A stretch of DNA of 64,000 nucleotides from Marinilabiliaceae bacterium. Its GTDB lineage: Bacteria; Bacteroidota; Bacteroidia; Bacteroidales; Marinilabiliaceae. The notes beneath the pieces are model-generated. The model was not told the origin of the DNA, ran no database searches, and worked only from the letters and a program-made list of their open reading frames with translations. The position numbers were made by a program, and so were the translations under genes. Of the stretch, positions 28,936-40,000 are shown piece after piece. The stretch is from the NCBI GenBank assembly GCA_009777175.1, contig WRMI01000001.1:108436-172435 (forward strand). Reading direction: 5' to 3'. Position 1 is the stretch's first letter, and each line of letters opens with the position of its first letter.

Positions 28936-29034
28936 AACGACAACGAACAACTTTTTGCAACAAAATATAAATTGTATATTCCAAGCGAAGAAGAATTGAT
29001 AAGAGAAATAACACAAATTCGCTCTTTGATGTGA
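28936..29034 (+). pseudogene. Possible 3' remnant of a YhcG-type PD-(D/E)XK nuclease gene
   Basis: A 32-codon frame reads NDNEQLFATKYKLYIPSEEE followed by a helical end and stop. The K-Y-x-L-Y-x-P-x-E-E-E-L pattern is like the C-terminal end of DUF1016/YhcG-type nucleases as I remember them. Upstream codons in this frame are interrupted by TGA at 28933. Identification is from memory and weak. Confidence 0.3.
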
Positions 29035-29126
29035 GACTTATAGTTGAAAGTATTAGTAAATCTTTTAAGGGTGTAAATATTTTTTTGGAAAATTTTTTAA
29101 ATAAAAAATAAAAAAAATAAAAAATG

Positions 29127-29161
29127 TATATTTGCAAAAAAAAGAAAAGTTATTATATTTG
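29127..29161 (+). promoter_or_regulatory. Two -7 promoter elements before the vapBC-like pair
   Basis: TATATTTG at 29127-29134 and again at 29154-29161, both matching TAnnTTTG, 50-76 bp before the antitoxin ATG. Confidence 0.55.
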
Positions 29162-29210
29162 CATTTCAAAAACATGAAAATTTGTGATACATAATAAGAA
29201 ATAATATTTT

Positions 29211-29429
29211 ATGAATCAGATAGTTGACAGACAAAATATTCTTAGAGGAATAGATGAATTGGGATATAAAGACAAACTGTTTCTTTTGTCTTATATCGCT
29301 AAAAATTTGCAAAAATCTGGCTTTAAAACTCACCATCAACTTACCGAATTAAAAGGATTAGGAAAAGAAATATGGCAAAAATGCGATGTTGAAAATTATG
29401 TACAAAACGAGCGTGCATCATGGGACTAA
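29211..29429 (+). CDS. VapB-like antitoxin
   Basis: A 72-residue protein that overlaps the PIN-domain gene by 10 bases, as is usual for VapBC modules. The end LKGLGKEIWQKCDVENYVQN ERASWD is typical of Bacteroidota antitoxins paired with PIN toxins, where the C-terminal tail wraps the toxin. The N-terminal half (helical) would give dimerisation or DNA binding. Its partner toxin carries a premature stop. Confidence 0.7.
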   Translation: MNQIVDRQNILRGIDELGYKDKLFLLSYIAKNLQKSGFKTHHQLTELKGLGKEIWQKCDVENYVQNERASWD

Positions 29430-29848
29430 TCAAATCATTATACCACAAAAAGATTTTTTTAGATACCGCTCCATTAATTTACTATATTGAAGGGAATAAT
29501 AATTATGAGCAAAAACTAAATGAATTGTTTGGAGAAAAAAGCCACTGTAGGTTTGTTACTTCTGTTATTACTCTCGCTGAAGTTTTGGTAATGCCATTAA
29601 GAGAAGGAAAGGAAGAGTTAGCACAACAATACGAAAACATATTAACTCAAGCGCCAAATGTTGAAATCTATGATATTAACATTTAGATTGCTAAAGAAAC
29701 AGCATATCTACGCGCACAATACAAGATCAAAAATCCTGATGCGATACAATTGGCAACGGCAAAATATTGTTTTACGGATTTTTTCCTTACTAATGATTTA
29801 AAATTGAAACATATAGATTCTAAAATCATTACTCTTGATGAATTATAA
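29420..29848 (+). pseudogene. VapC-like PIN-domain toxin gene with in-frame TAG
   Basis: The frame reads a complete PIN domain: FLDTAPLIYYIEG with the first Asp, VITLAEVLVMPLR with the Glu, NPDAIQLATAKY with the third acidic residue and FFLTNDLKL with the last. A single TAG at 29684-29686 interrupts it between the second and third motifs; without it the frame runs 142 codons to a TAA at 29846. All acidic residues of the RNase site remain encoded, so the lesion looks recent. As read, the product would be an 88-residue N-terminal fragment without ribonuclease activity. Confidence 0.8.
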
Positions 29849-29981
29849 TCCAATCCAAAGTATTTTTATAGAAACTTGAGTGACTTTTTTAACCCTTTGT
29901 GTGACTTTGTGTTAAAAAAACTTAACGCAAAGGCGCAATGTTGAGAACGCAAGGGTCGCAATGGATTTTGTGGTGTAGTTG

Positions 29982-30287
29982 TTATACTACTTTCCTTTCA
30001 AAATTAGTTTTTCTTATTTGCTTAAACATTGATGAATGAAGAATTTTAGCATTTTCAATATCAAAATCATTCTGCAATCCGAGCCAAAATTTAGCCGAAT
30101 TTCCAAAGAACAAACTTAACCGCATTGCAGTATCAACGGTAATTCGACGTCCTTCATTGATAATTCCTGAAATCCGTCTTTGATGAATGTTTAGTTCTTT
30201 TGCGAGGCGATACTGTGAAATGCCAAAAGGAATAAGAAATTCCTCTTGTAGTACCTCGCCAGGTGTTATATTTTTTAATTTTTCCAT
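29982..30287 (-). CDS. higA: HigA-family antitoxin
   Basis: A 101-residue XRE-type DNA-binding antitoxin of the HigA subfamily: NITPGEVLQEEFLIPFGISQ, then a helix-turn-helix (QYRLAKELNIHQRRISGIIN) and the family string FFGNSAKFWLGLQNDFD. It is second in the operon after the toxin, the usual higBA order, 17 bp apart. It is expected to bind HigB and repress the operon promoter. Confidence 0.92.
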   Translation of the reverse strand: MEKLKNITPGEVLQEEFLIPFGISQYRLAKELNIHQRRISGIINEGRRITVDTAMRLSLFFGNSAKFWLGLQNDFDIENAKILHSSMFKQIRKTNFERKVV

Positions 30288-30304
30288 TTTTTATATAAAA
30301 TAAA

Positions 30305-30586
30305 TTAGTGATAATCAATTATTTCTATTTCAGAACCATTGTTTCCATCCCAACAAAAGACAATACGCCATTGGTCGTTAATGCGGAGGCTATATCTATT
30401 TTTTAAATCACCATGCAGTTTTTCAAATCTGTTTCCGGGAGGAATTCGCAAATCGTTTATATTTTGTGAGTTATTTATCATTCTTAATTTACGCCGCGCT
30501 GTATGCTGAATATCAAAAGGTAATTTAGTGGAAACAATTCCATTCCAAATTTTTTCCACATCCTTGTCTTTAAATGAAATTATCAT
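30305..30586 (-). CDS. higB: HigB-family toxin (RelE superfamily mRNA endonuclease)
   Basis: A 93-residue toxin with the family motifs LRMINNSQNINDLRIPPGNR, FEKLHGDLKNRYSLRINDQW and RIVFCWDG. HigB cleaves mRNA in the ribosome when not bound by HigA. All expected basic residues appear present and the frame is intact. Promoter element at 30658-30665. Confidence 0.92.
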   Translation of the reverse strand: MIISFKDKDVEKIWNGIVSTKLPFDIQHTARRKLRMINNSQNINDLRIPPGNRFEKLHGDLKNRYSLRINDQWRIVFCWDGNNGSEIEIIDYH

Positions 30587-30657
30587 TTCTTTAAATTATA
30601 AAGCATTAGGTTACTAACCACAAAAGAGTAATGCTTTTTTGTTCCTAAATTTGGGTG

Positions 30658-30665
30658 CAAAGATA
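30658..30665 (-). promoter_or_regulatory. -7 promoter element of higBA
   Basis: CAAAGATA on the plus strand reads TATCTTTG on the minus strand, 71 bp upstream of higB. Confidence 0.6.
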
Positions 30666-30717
30666 ATGTTTTTTTTTAACTAATTGAAATAAATTTTAAA
30701 ACCAAAAAATAAACTGA

Positions 30718-31046
30718 TTTTCTTGCCACTAATTACACTAATAAGCACGAATTTCTTTGTGTTCCTTTGTGGTAAAAAAACTTAACGCAAAGTCGCAAAG
30801 TCGAGAAGGCAAGGGGCGCAAAGTAGGTTATTTCAAAAAAAGCCGCCCCGAAACCGAGGCGACTTTATTATTATTTATTAGCCACTAACTATACTAATTA
30901 GCACGATTTCCTTTGTGTTCCTTTGTGTATTTCGGTAAACTCAATAACAATTTCAGTAAATTCAATAACCTAAACCTTTGTGTTCTTTGTGGTTAGATTT
31001 GTTTTACCACGAAGGAGCACAAAGGTTGTTCACAAAGTCGCACAAA
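30718..31046. repeat. 'cacaaagg / attagcacgaattcc' dispersed repeats
   Basis: Two copies of the family (about 30725-30828 and 30883-31046) contain 'gccactaattacactaat/aagcacgaat', 'tgtgttcctttgtg' and 'acgcaaag' words. They flank the terminator at 30834-30864. Another small copy lies at 29880-29955 between vapC and higA. No gene. Confidence 0.75.
30834..30864 (-). terminator. Rho-independent terminator of the giant T9SS gene
   Basis: On the minus strand AGTCGCCTCG-GTTT-CGGGGCGGCT forms a 10-bp stem (two G-T pairs) followed by seven T residues. It lies about 185 bp past the stop of the 3240-residue gene. Confidence 0.85.
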
Positions 31047-31048
31047 GG

Positions 31049-34000
31049 TTATCGTTTTACGATTTTAATGGTTTCATTTCCAATACGTAGAAAATAGATT
31101 CCATTTTCCAAGTGCGTAATATCGATATCTACTGTTGCACGGTTCACAGTCAAAGGTTCACGGTGAACGAGGCGACCTACAGCATCAAATATCTCAATAC
31201 TGACATCTGAAATCTCACTACTCACTACTGACATCTCACTACTCACTACTGAAAACTCGCCCGTCGTAGGATTTGGATAAACGGTAATTTGCGACATATT
31301 TATCGCATTAATATCTACCACTGTTGTGCCTAATCCTATCATATATGGGTTTGTTGGGTTGCCAAAAATTGCATCGGAGGCGAAGTTTATTGTGCTGTTG
31401 TTGGCGTTATGTTCGGTTTCGGTGGCGTGGTCAAAAACTTTTAGTTTTATGGGTTCGTTGCCGTTGCCGTAAATCATTAGAAACGCTACATATCGGTTCA
31501 GATTTTCTACATATTGCAAAAATGCTGTTCCGCGACATTCGTCTCCGCTGAATGCGCCAATTTCTATTAATTCGCTTGCCAATTCTATATCATCGTGGAC
31601 TACTCTTGCGGTCATGGTCATTGTTGAGGAGTAGTTGGAGATATTTACTTCCCATTTTGAGTCGATGGTTATATTACTTGGGGGAGGAGCCATTGGAGGC
31701 ATTCCTTGCGGCATTGATGTCGGATAAATCAATGTTTGCGAAGTTTCGCTGTTTGAAAAATACATATAACCTTTGCCCGACTGCATAAATGTTAAAGTTC
31801 CCATCCAACCGTTTGAGCCTGAATATACTGCATAACCGTTTTGTCCTTTAATTTGGTCGTCAATATTTGCATCAATTCCTGCTAAAGCGCTATTTACGGG
31901 AAGCGTAATTGAAGGAACATAACCAATCCAATTCCAACCTTGATTAATGGTAATCGGAGTTGTTGCGGGGTTTGCAGGCTGCCCTGTCAGTACCAAAGCG
32001 TGCGCTTGAACATTTTTTACCAAATACATACTTTTTTCGGATATTTCGGCAAGGTTTCCAACCCAGTTTGGTTGTTGTATAAATGCGTCTCGTCCTTTAA
32101 TCAGTTCGCCAGAAGTGAAAAGAGATTGTTTCATTTGATTGATAATAGACGGATTTTCATTTAAAATATTTGTCGAAATCCAATTCCAACCTTGATTAAG
32201 ATTAATAATTTGTTCAGTAATGTCGAGTGCATTGAAAATCACAGGATTGGTAATGTTTCCAATGATTGACGATGGTGCAAAACGAATATCGTTGATAGAT
32301 GTTTCAATTTGCGGATAAATGCGTCCCGTTGAAGCATCCCACAGTTTGAAAATCAATGGTTTATTGTTATGTTGCTGATTTCCATAAATATTCGCAAATG
32401 TAAAATAGGCATTATTAGAACTCATAAATGTTGGCGAGGTAACTCCCACGCACAAATCATCAATAAAAACCGCCAAAATATCGTCAGGATCTTCTTGGAA
32501 CATACCATCAATTTTTATTTGCCCTGTAATATTCATAGAATTTTCAAAATCGTTTGGATTAACGTACCAATTTGGACGTAAACCTGTTACTTTCAGTTGC
32601 ATCGGTAAAATTTCAGTAACTCCGTTGCCGCATTCAAGTTCGATTGCGGTTTCATAATTTCCAATGTTAATACCCTGAAATACAGTGAAAATATGGTCTC
32701 GGTTTTGTAACGGCTGCAAATTTCCTACACTGTTATTAACGCTTAACCAAACAGGCAGATTTTCAATGGAATAACTTGCCATTGTGCCACCTGTATTTAT
32801 AATTCTTGCTGTAAAAGTAACATTTTCACCCTCTTGCATATTAATATTAATTGGGTCGGTGTCCCACAAAAGTGCGTTTCGTCTCACAAAAGCAGTCCAT
32901 TGTTCAGTACCGCTTTTGTTGTTGCGCATATCGCGGATGTCTTTTACGCTGATATTGAGGATTGTACCTTCGACGCGAGTAAAATAATCGGGCGACAGCG
33001 TTAAAACAATCTTATTATTTGATGCAACAAAACTAAATGGCACATTTTCAATGGGGCGCACATCTTTTACGGGTACGGAAACTGATGAAGTTGCCGCTGT
33101 TCCTGTTGCGGTTGTAGTGCCCTCATCTGCCATATTATCATTGCTTTGCATAACAACAATTAACCCGCTTGATTGATGAACGTAAGTTTCAAAAGGATAA
33201 TATGCAAGTAAACCAGATTCATCTCCGTGTAACTTACTGTTTTTGTTTAAGATAATGTTTTCACGGGGGAGTGCGCTGTTCCAAATACGAATTTCATCAA
33301 AATAACCGTTAAAATATTGATTATAAGCATTATTTATACGTTTTGCGCCAAAACAATAAAATGCGCTTGCAAACGAGCCAAGTTGATTTTCTGCAAAAAC
33401 CGCCCTATTTTCACCATTTATATAAACATTTACGCTGCCGTTGCGCCTTACAGACATTGCAAAGTGATGCCATTTGGTATCATTTACATTTTCAGAAATT
33501 AATGTTTGATTTAATGTTCCTTCTGATTTATATAACGCCAATCCACCGTTTTCAGTTGTTGCAATATAACCATTATCTGCGCTAAATAGCGTTGCGTCAT
33601 TTTGAATGACGCTATTTTCACTTCTAAACCAAAATTCGAGCGTAAAATCTCTGTAAAGATCAAGCGGATAGGTAGCAGTTTGAATGTTAAAATAGTTATT
33701 ATCAGTCTGTTTTGCATAACCTGACGGATAAATATACCAATCATTTTGCAACGTTAAATGTCTCGAACGGGCTTTATCTTCGGCAATATTTCCTTCGGCT
33801 TCATCTAATAACCAATAACCGATTAGTCCGTGTTCTCTACCTGATTTTCGGATATTCTTTTCAGCAGAAATATCAGCCATTGTGCGTGTTTTGCCATAAA
33901 AATGCAAGTGTGAAATTGCGCCATTAAATCCATCATTAAAATCAACATTATTACCAACAAAAAGTCTGCCCTGATTTTCTGGAACTAAGGTAAGTTGTTG

Positions 34001-37000
34001 GTTGATAAAGAGGTTGTTATTTAAAACTCCTTCCAATTCATAAACTGAAACACTATTATTTTCACGGTCGTAACTCATTGATATATACTTCCATGTTTCA
34101 TCGTTTGCGATGGTTATTGTTGATGTATATGTTTCATTTCCAATTTTTAGGACACAATTTCCTGCTGCGTTGAAACCGAGTGAAATATATTTTTCGTTAC
34201 TGCCAAAAGAAAACAAAGTACCTGCACTGTTTAACTCACGTTTAAACCATGTTTCAATTGAAAATGAGCCGTTTACGAAAATTGGCATTTCAGTTTTAGA
34301 ATGTTGTGAACTACCTGTAAATGCAAGTCCTACATTAGGTTCGGCGATTTCTTGAGCGTTAAGTATGCCTGAAATTGTGAAATTATTTAACGTAAGCATC
34401 CCTGTTTGAATATCCTCATTAAAAGTAATCGAAATTTCGTCACTTGCGGTCAAAATGCCGTTTGCGGGGGACGGCGCGCCAAGCGGTCTTGGGGGAGACA
34501 TATCTCTGTATCCCATTAGCGCATCTGTTGAATATGAGGAAATTACATTGATTATATTGTTATTTTCATCAATATTAACAGAAGTAACAGTTGCGCGAAG
34601 TTCGTATTGTCCGTCTATTGCAGGAGTTTTCCAAGGATAAACAATAAATGGACGCGTACCAATATCTTCTTTTAAACCTTGCGCATTTTCATATAAATGA
34701 GAAGGATAAAAGGTCATTATGGTGTTCCAGTTTGGCGATGAAATTGGTCTATATTCCAAACGAATATAACCAAAATTTGGGAAATTCACGTCATAATCAG
34801 CAATTGAAACATAAAGCGTGTCGGTGGTGGGATTATCAGTGTTGAGAATCCAATTATTTGACGGCTCTGTAATTGCCACATTGCTAACTCCGGGCACAAA
34901 TTCTACTGAAATATAAGCAGTATCAGCAATTACGGGCAAAAAAACTGTGGGGTCGCTTTGGCACTGCGAACGTAACACAAGAGCAATATTTTGATAACTG
35001 TCAACCGTTCCTTTTCCAACTGTAAGTGTTTTATATAGAGTTTCATACGCATTTACGAGGAAATATCTGCCGTTTCCGATAACACCGCCGTCAATTTTCA
35101 AAATCGCACCAAATGGATTAGTTACCTCATCCACAATAAGTTGAAACCAAACATCTTCTCCTGTTTCTGATTCATTTTCAAGCGCTAACGTAAATATTGC
35201 TTCTCTGTTTGAAGGTACATTTATTACCATCGGTGCGCTGTCGACGCGGATTTTGGGAACTTCAATCTGCATAGTTGCCTCATTTAAAATGTGCATATCA
35301 GGTTCAAAATATTTTGTGCGCAATTCATCTTCATAAGGGCAAGACGTACGTCCGCCGCGGGTTTTGAAAGCAATAGTACCCGATGCAGTCATTCCATAAT
35401 CGACTGTAATCTGGTCGTCATCACCATCTTCTTTAAGAATAAAGCCCGACGTAATGGTGGTTTCTTCAATAATTTCGCCTGTTTCATCTTCTTCGTGAAT
35501 AAATTCAGCATTAACCGAGAGTTCCATTCCTATCCCCATAACATCACCGCCAGTTACCAAACCAATTGTGGGATTAATCATCCAATGAAAAGTAGAAGTA
35601 GTAGTTTTAGATGACGTAACCGTATTTGAATATTGAATTGTAGCGCCACTTCCAAAACTGTAGTTTCCAAGTTGTTGCATTTCAACCTTTTCCTTTTCAT
35701 TTTGAGCAAGCGCATCTATCCAACCATTGATTTGATTATTGAAAAACATCACAGAATCGGTCGTAAATTCACTTATATTATACAAATCAGGAAAATAAAT
35801 TGTATAACTTGGACCGTCATGGAAAAGATCGGGCGTTGATGCCGATGTTCCAAAAATTGGGTCAGTGTTTAGTTTGCCGAAATTAACGTGATTATGCGGT
35901 AAATTAGATAAATATATTGGTTCTTCAATAATTGCCGTATTTACCTCTGTTCCAACAGGTTGCAGTATAATTGCTAAGCCATCACGCCACTTTGGAATCA
36001 TTATTTCTTCAATATCAACATGCGTAAAAGCAAAACGTGTATCAAAAGTTTGCCCAAAAGCGAGTGAAACGGCGGGCGCAATAGAATAATCGCCTTCTGT
36101 TATAAAAGCGTCACCATCCTCGTCAAATTCATTTTCGTAATATTTTAAGATGGTAATTGCATTGGTCAATCCATAAAGAATATTGGTTGAATTTCCAATA
36201 AAAACATCACCATAATGACCAACATAAAGCGGGTCGTCAGATGTTTCAAAACGTTCTGTAAAAGTGTGAGTTGTAGATACTTCGGTAGATGATGTCCATT
36301 TTTCTTCGGTTTTAAGACCTGCGCTAATATCAAGTTTTATTTCACTTTCAGTGATAACACCCGCACCAAGTCCAATAAATGCCTTTATTTTAGGTCCTAA
36401 ACTTGTTGTCAGATTCATTGCTTGAGTCGAGCCATTTACCACAGTATTAATCTTTTTGGAAGTAATTGATGTACCTTCTTCAATAAACGATTGACTAAGA
36501 CTACCGGGCGGGTCGCGCAAAATTGCAGTAATTTCGTCTGGACCTGTGGTCATAAAGTCCGTTCCTGTTGTTCTGTCGCCGAGATGCCACGCCTCAATGG
36601 GTTCTTGTCCCATATCCCAATAATAACTGCGATTTCCGAGAGCCAAAGTAGCAAAAAAGTTGTTGCTGCCCGTTGTTAAATTTGGCGCACCACCAACGAA
36701 AATGTACAACGCTTCACCGTTTTCGTCCATTTCGATTGCATCATCAAGGGACAAAAACCGAATGTCGTTACTGATATGCACCCTTCCGTTAGAAACCGAA
36801 TAACGCACTGTTTCAGGAATATCAGGGTCTGTTACATAATTGGAATATTCTTCGTAAGCATTCATGTAGAAATTATATAACGTTCCTTGATGAAATACAG
36901 GCTTACCAAACAGATAATCAGTAGTTTCGTCCCATAAATCCAAAATTTCAGTTTCACCCGTTAAATCATCTTTGAGTTCGTAAGTTTTATCACCAAAATA

Positions 37001-40000
37001 ATCGACCAACTCGCCATTTACCATTTGCTTAACACTAAAAGTGGGCGTTGCCTGATAATAATATTTCCAATCGGCATGATAAAAAACAGTATCCGACATT
37101 TCAATATATTCCCAATAATCAACCGTACCGGGCAGATTAGTAACATAAATGGAATCTGCCCACGTGCGAATGCTTGTTTTCATAAAAGTTTCGTTAGGAA
37201 CAGGTGTAGAAGTCAAGTCGAGGGTTTCATTATTGTCATAAATTGTGAGTTGCGCACCCGCAGCGGCAGGTACGGTAATATCACGTATAAAATAGCGTTC
37301 AGGATACACAAAAGCAACAAATTCACCCGTTTGCGGACTTACATTGATTGTAATATTATCTTGATTATAGTTTACAGTAGTTTGGTCGTCTTCCAAGCCG
37401 TCTGGTTTTTGCCACTGTCCGTTGTTATGATTGTAAGTTTCTGAATATGGAACAGTTACAAAATTGTATTGAGGAAGCGTAGTTTCTAATTTAATTGTTT
37501 GTGCGCCAATATTATTGATGGATTCACCGAAGCCGAGCGGTTTTTCGTTTTCAGTCATTCCACCAACAATGCGACCAATAAGTTTAATTTTTGTTTGGTC
37601 GTGGAAAACAATATTATTCAAAGGTGCATTATAATTTAGGTCATCTCCGGTTATTTCGTTAATCAAAAATCCGTCATTAGCGAACGTATGTCCCTGTTTT
37701 ACAACACGTACCGAATGAATGCCTATCGGAACGCTAATTGTGAAAGAACCATCTGACGCACTTCTAACAGGCTCGCCATTGGGTCTAACCACAGGGCGCT
37801 CGTCTATTTCAAAGGTACAGTCAGAAACAGGAAATGTACCGCCTTCGTAAATCACCATCCCCGTAAGGGAAAAGGTCGAAATATCAATAAAATCAATATT
37901 ATTGTGCGTATTAGAACTTTGATTGAAATATAACGGACGATTTGTAGGATTAAACTCGTGCACACCAAGCGAAGGCGCAATAGTATATTGACTTCCATCG
38001 CCAAAATATGGAACCGTATTAATTAAATAATGACCGTTCGTGTCTGTAATTCCTTTAATTGCAAGTTGTTCATTGGTAGGCACTTCGGTAGTTGAACGGC
38101 TGTCACTTTCATCACCTTTCATAAGCCCATGATTTTGATTAAAAACACCATTCGTATTACCCGAAATATCGAAAACCTCGTCTGTATCTAATTCATCAAA
38201 ACGATAATAAGCAGATAAACCTACTTCTTTACCCGAAATATACCTATCGTAGTTATTTTTAACCTCTTGCCCAGTCAAAGTTTTTTTCCAAATACGCACT
38301 TCGTCCATATATCCGTTAAAAAATTGGTTTGGATATGCGGGTAAATCGGTTTCACCCATTAAGATACGATTTGAGGGTTGCGGCGCCGCTAATACATCTG
38401 AATATTTTTGAGGAGTAGCCTCTACCAATTCACCGTTGATATATAGTTTCAAATCGGCTATTTCATCCATTGAAGATGGATCTGTAACATTCAAAGTAAC
38501 AGTGATATGCACAAATTCATTGTCCGCTTCAAGCGGAAAAGTTCCATCAGAAAATAGATATAAAATACGCCGACCGTTGTCTGAGCCGCCATTCAAATAA
38601 TATGAAAGAAACACTCTGCTATCGGCAGATGTTTTAGAAATTCCAACATCATAGCGACCAAAGGAACTAAAGAAATATTGATAACCGTTGTATGGCGGCG
38701 TTATTTTTACCCACGCCTGAAAACTGAATTCATTAGGCGATAACATGCCATCTTTGTAAGGCACTTCAACATAACGACTTACGGCAGGATTGAACTGCAA
38801 AGAACGATTTTGCACATCACCATGACCACTAACCAAAATATTTACATTTTCGACCGCAGAACCGTGTTCAGTAGTGGTGCGTCCCGTAATTACGCCATAA
38901 GATTGCGTAAAACCGATTGCCGAAATTGGAGTAGAAAAAGTTTGATTACCAGCGCATAAAACAACAGGTTTCAAGATATAATCATAATAAATTCCCGGCG
39001 AGGCAGTGTGGTCATCAAAACGATAACTATTTTCGGTTGCGGAAGCGGTTATTTCCTGCAAAAACAGTTCAATGGCATCATCCATAAATTTTTCTTTTCG
39101 GTAAACGGAAAATGCCGTAAAATTTGTTGCATCGGGACGATCGACCTTCCACATCAAACTTACCCGATTTGTGTAAAACCCTTTTGAAACCTCAAAAGCA
39201 GCGATTGTTGCTGTAATGATGTCGGGTAAAAGTACGGGTTCGGCATTAGTAAACGAAGATACTGTTGCAGCGCCGTTCTTAATATCAATGGTGTAATTTG
39301 TTGGCGTACAGGTTGGTATCAAATTATCAACATAACTTCGTATGTTATTTGCAATGTTTGTAGCCACAATTCGCTGATTAGCAGCGCCTTTGTTTGCCGT
39401 TAAATCAAAAGTCCAATTTGCATTTACCATTCCAGCACCAAAACTCCACGAAACCGTTTTAGTATTTGGGTCAAAAGAAATTTGATTAATGGTCGCTTCC
39501 TGCGGATTATAATTTATTGAAACTTCTGAATACTGCCCATTTCCTACAACATTTTTCCAATTCAAATTCGCACGCTTAATTCTAAACCAATATTGCCCAT
39601 TGTCCAGATATGTTATCGGACAGTTGATTTCTACTGAATAGTTGGTAGTTGCAGGATTATATGTAACGGGAACGGTAAAATCTTTGCCGTCTGTATCCCA
39701 CGATTCACCTCCTTTTGCCCATTGAAACGAAAAAGCGTCAGTTGGCGAATTTGAATTACCCTGAGCCATTGTCCATTGCAAACGAATTTGTCCATTTTTT
39801 AAATCCTGAACAATTAAATTTGTCGGTTGCGGATAGGGCGTAGTCTTATAGTAATCGCTATAAGTCCAAATCCAACTCTGATTATGCGTCCAAAGGTCAA
39901 TTCTTGTAGAACCAATTCTGTAATTAATTCCATTTGTCAGTTCCGACATGGTCAAAACATTTGTATTGATATTAAATGCGGACTGTGTAACACTGCTTTT

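Noticed and set aside
28865-28945. tRNA-like run 'gcgcaagcggtggtgtagtccgc ... agttcaaattt'
   Set aside because: No acceptor stem, D-arm or T-loop pairing can be drawn; it is part of the gene-remnant zone.
28850-29137. Minus-strand 95-codon frame
   Set aside because: Low-complexity Phe/Leu/Lys translation of AT-rich DNA, opposite a more protein-like remnant on the plus strand and a promoter region for vapBC.
29684-29686. Genetic code with reassigned TAG
   Set aside because: TAG serves as the normal stop of several intact genes here (ruvX, lpd, ATPase copy C), so reassignment is not supported.
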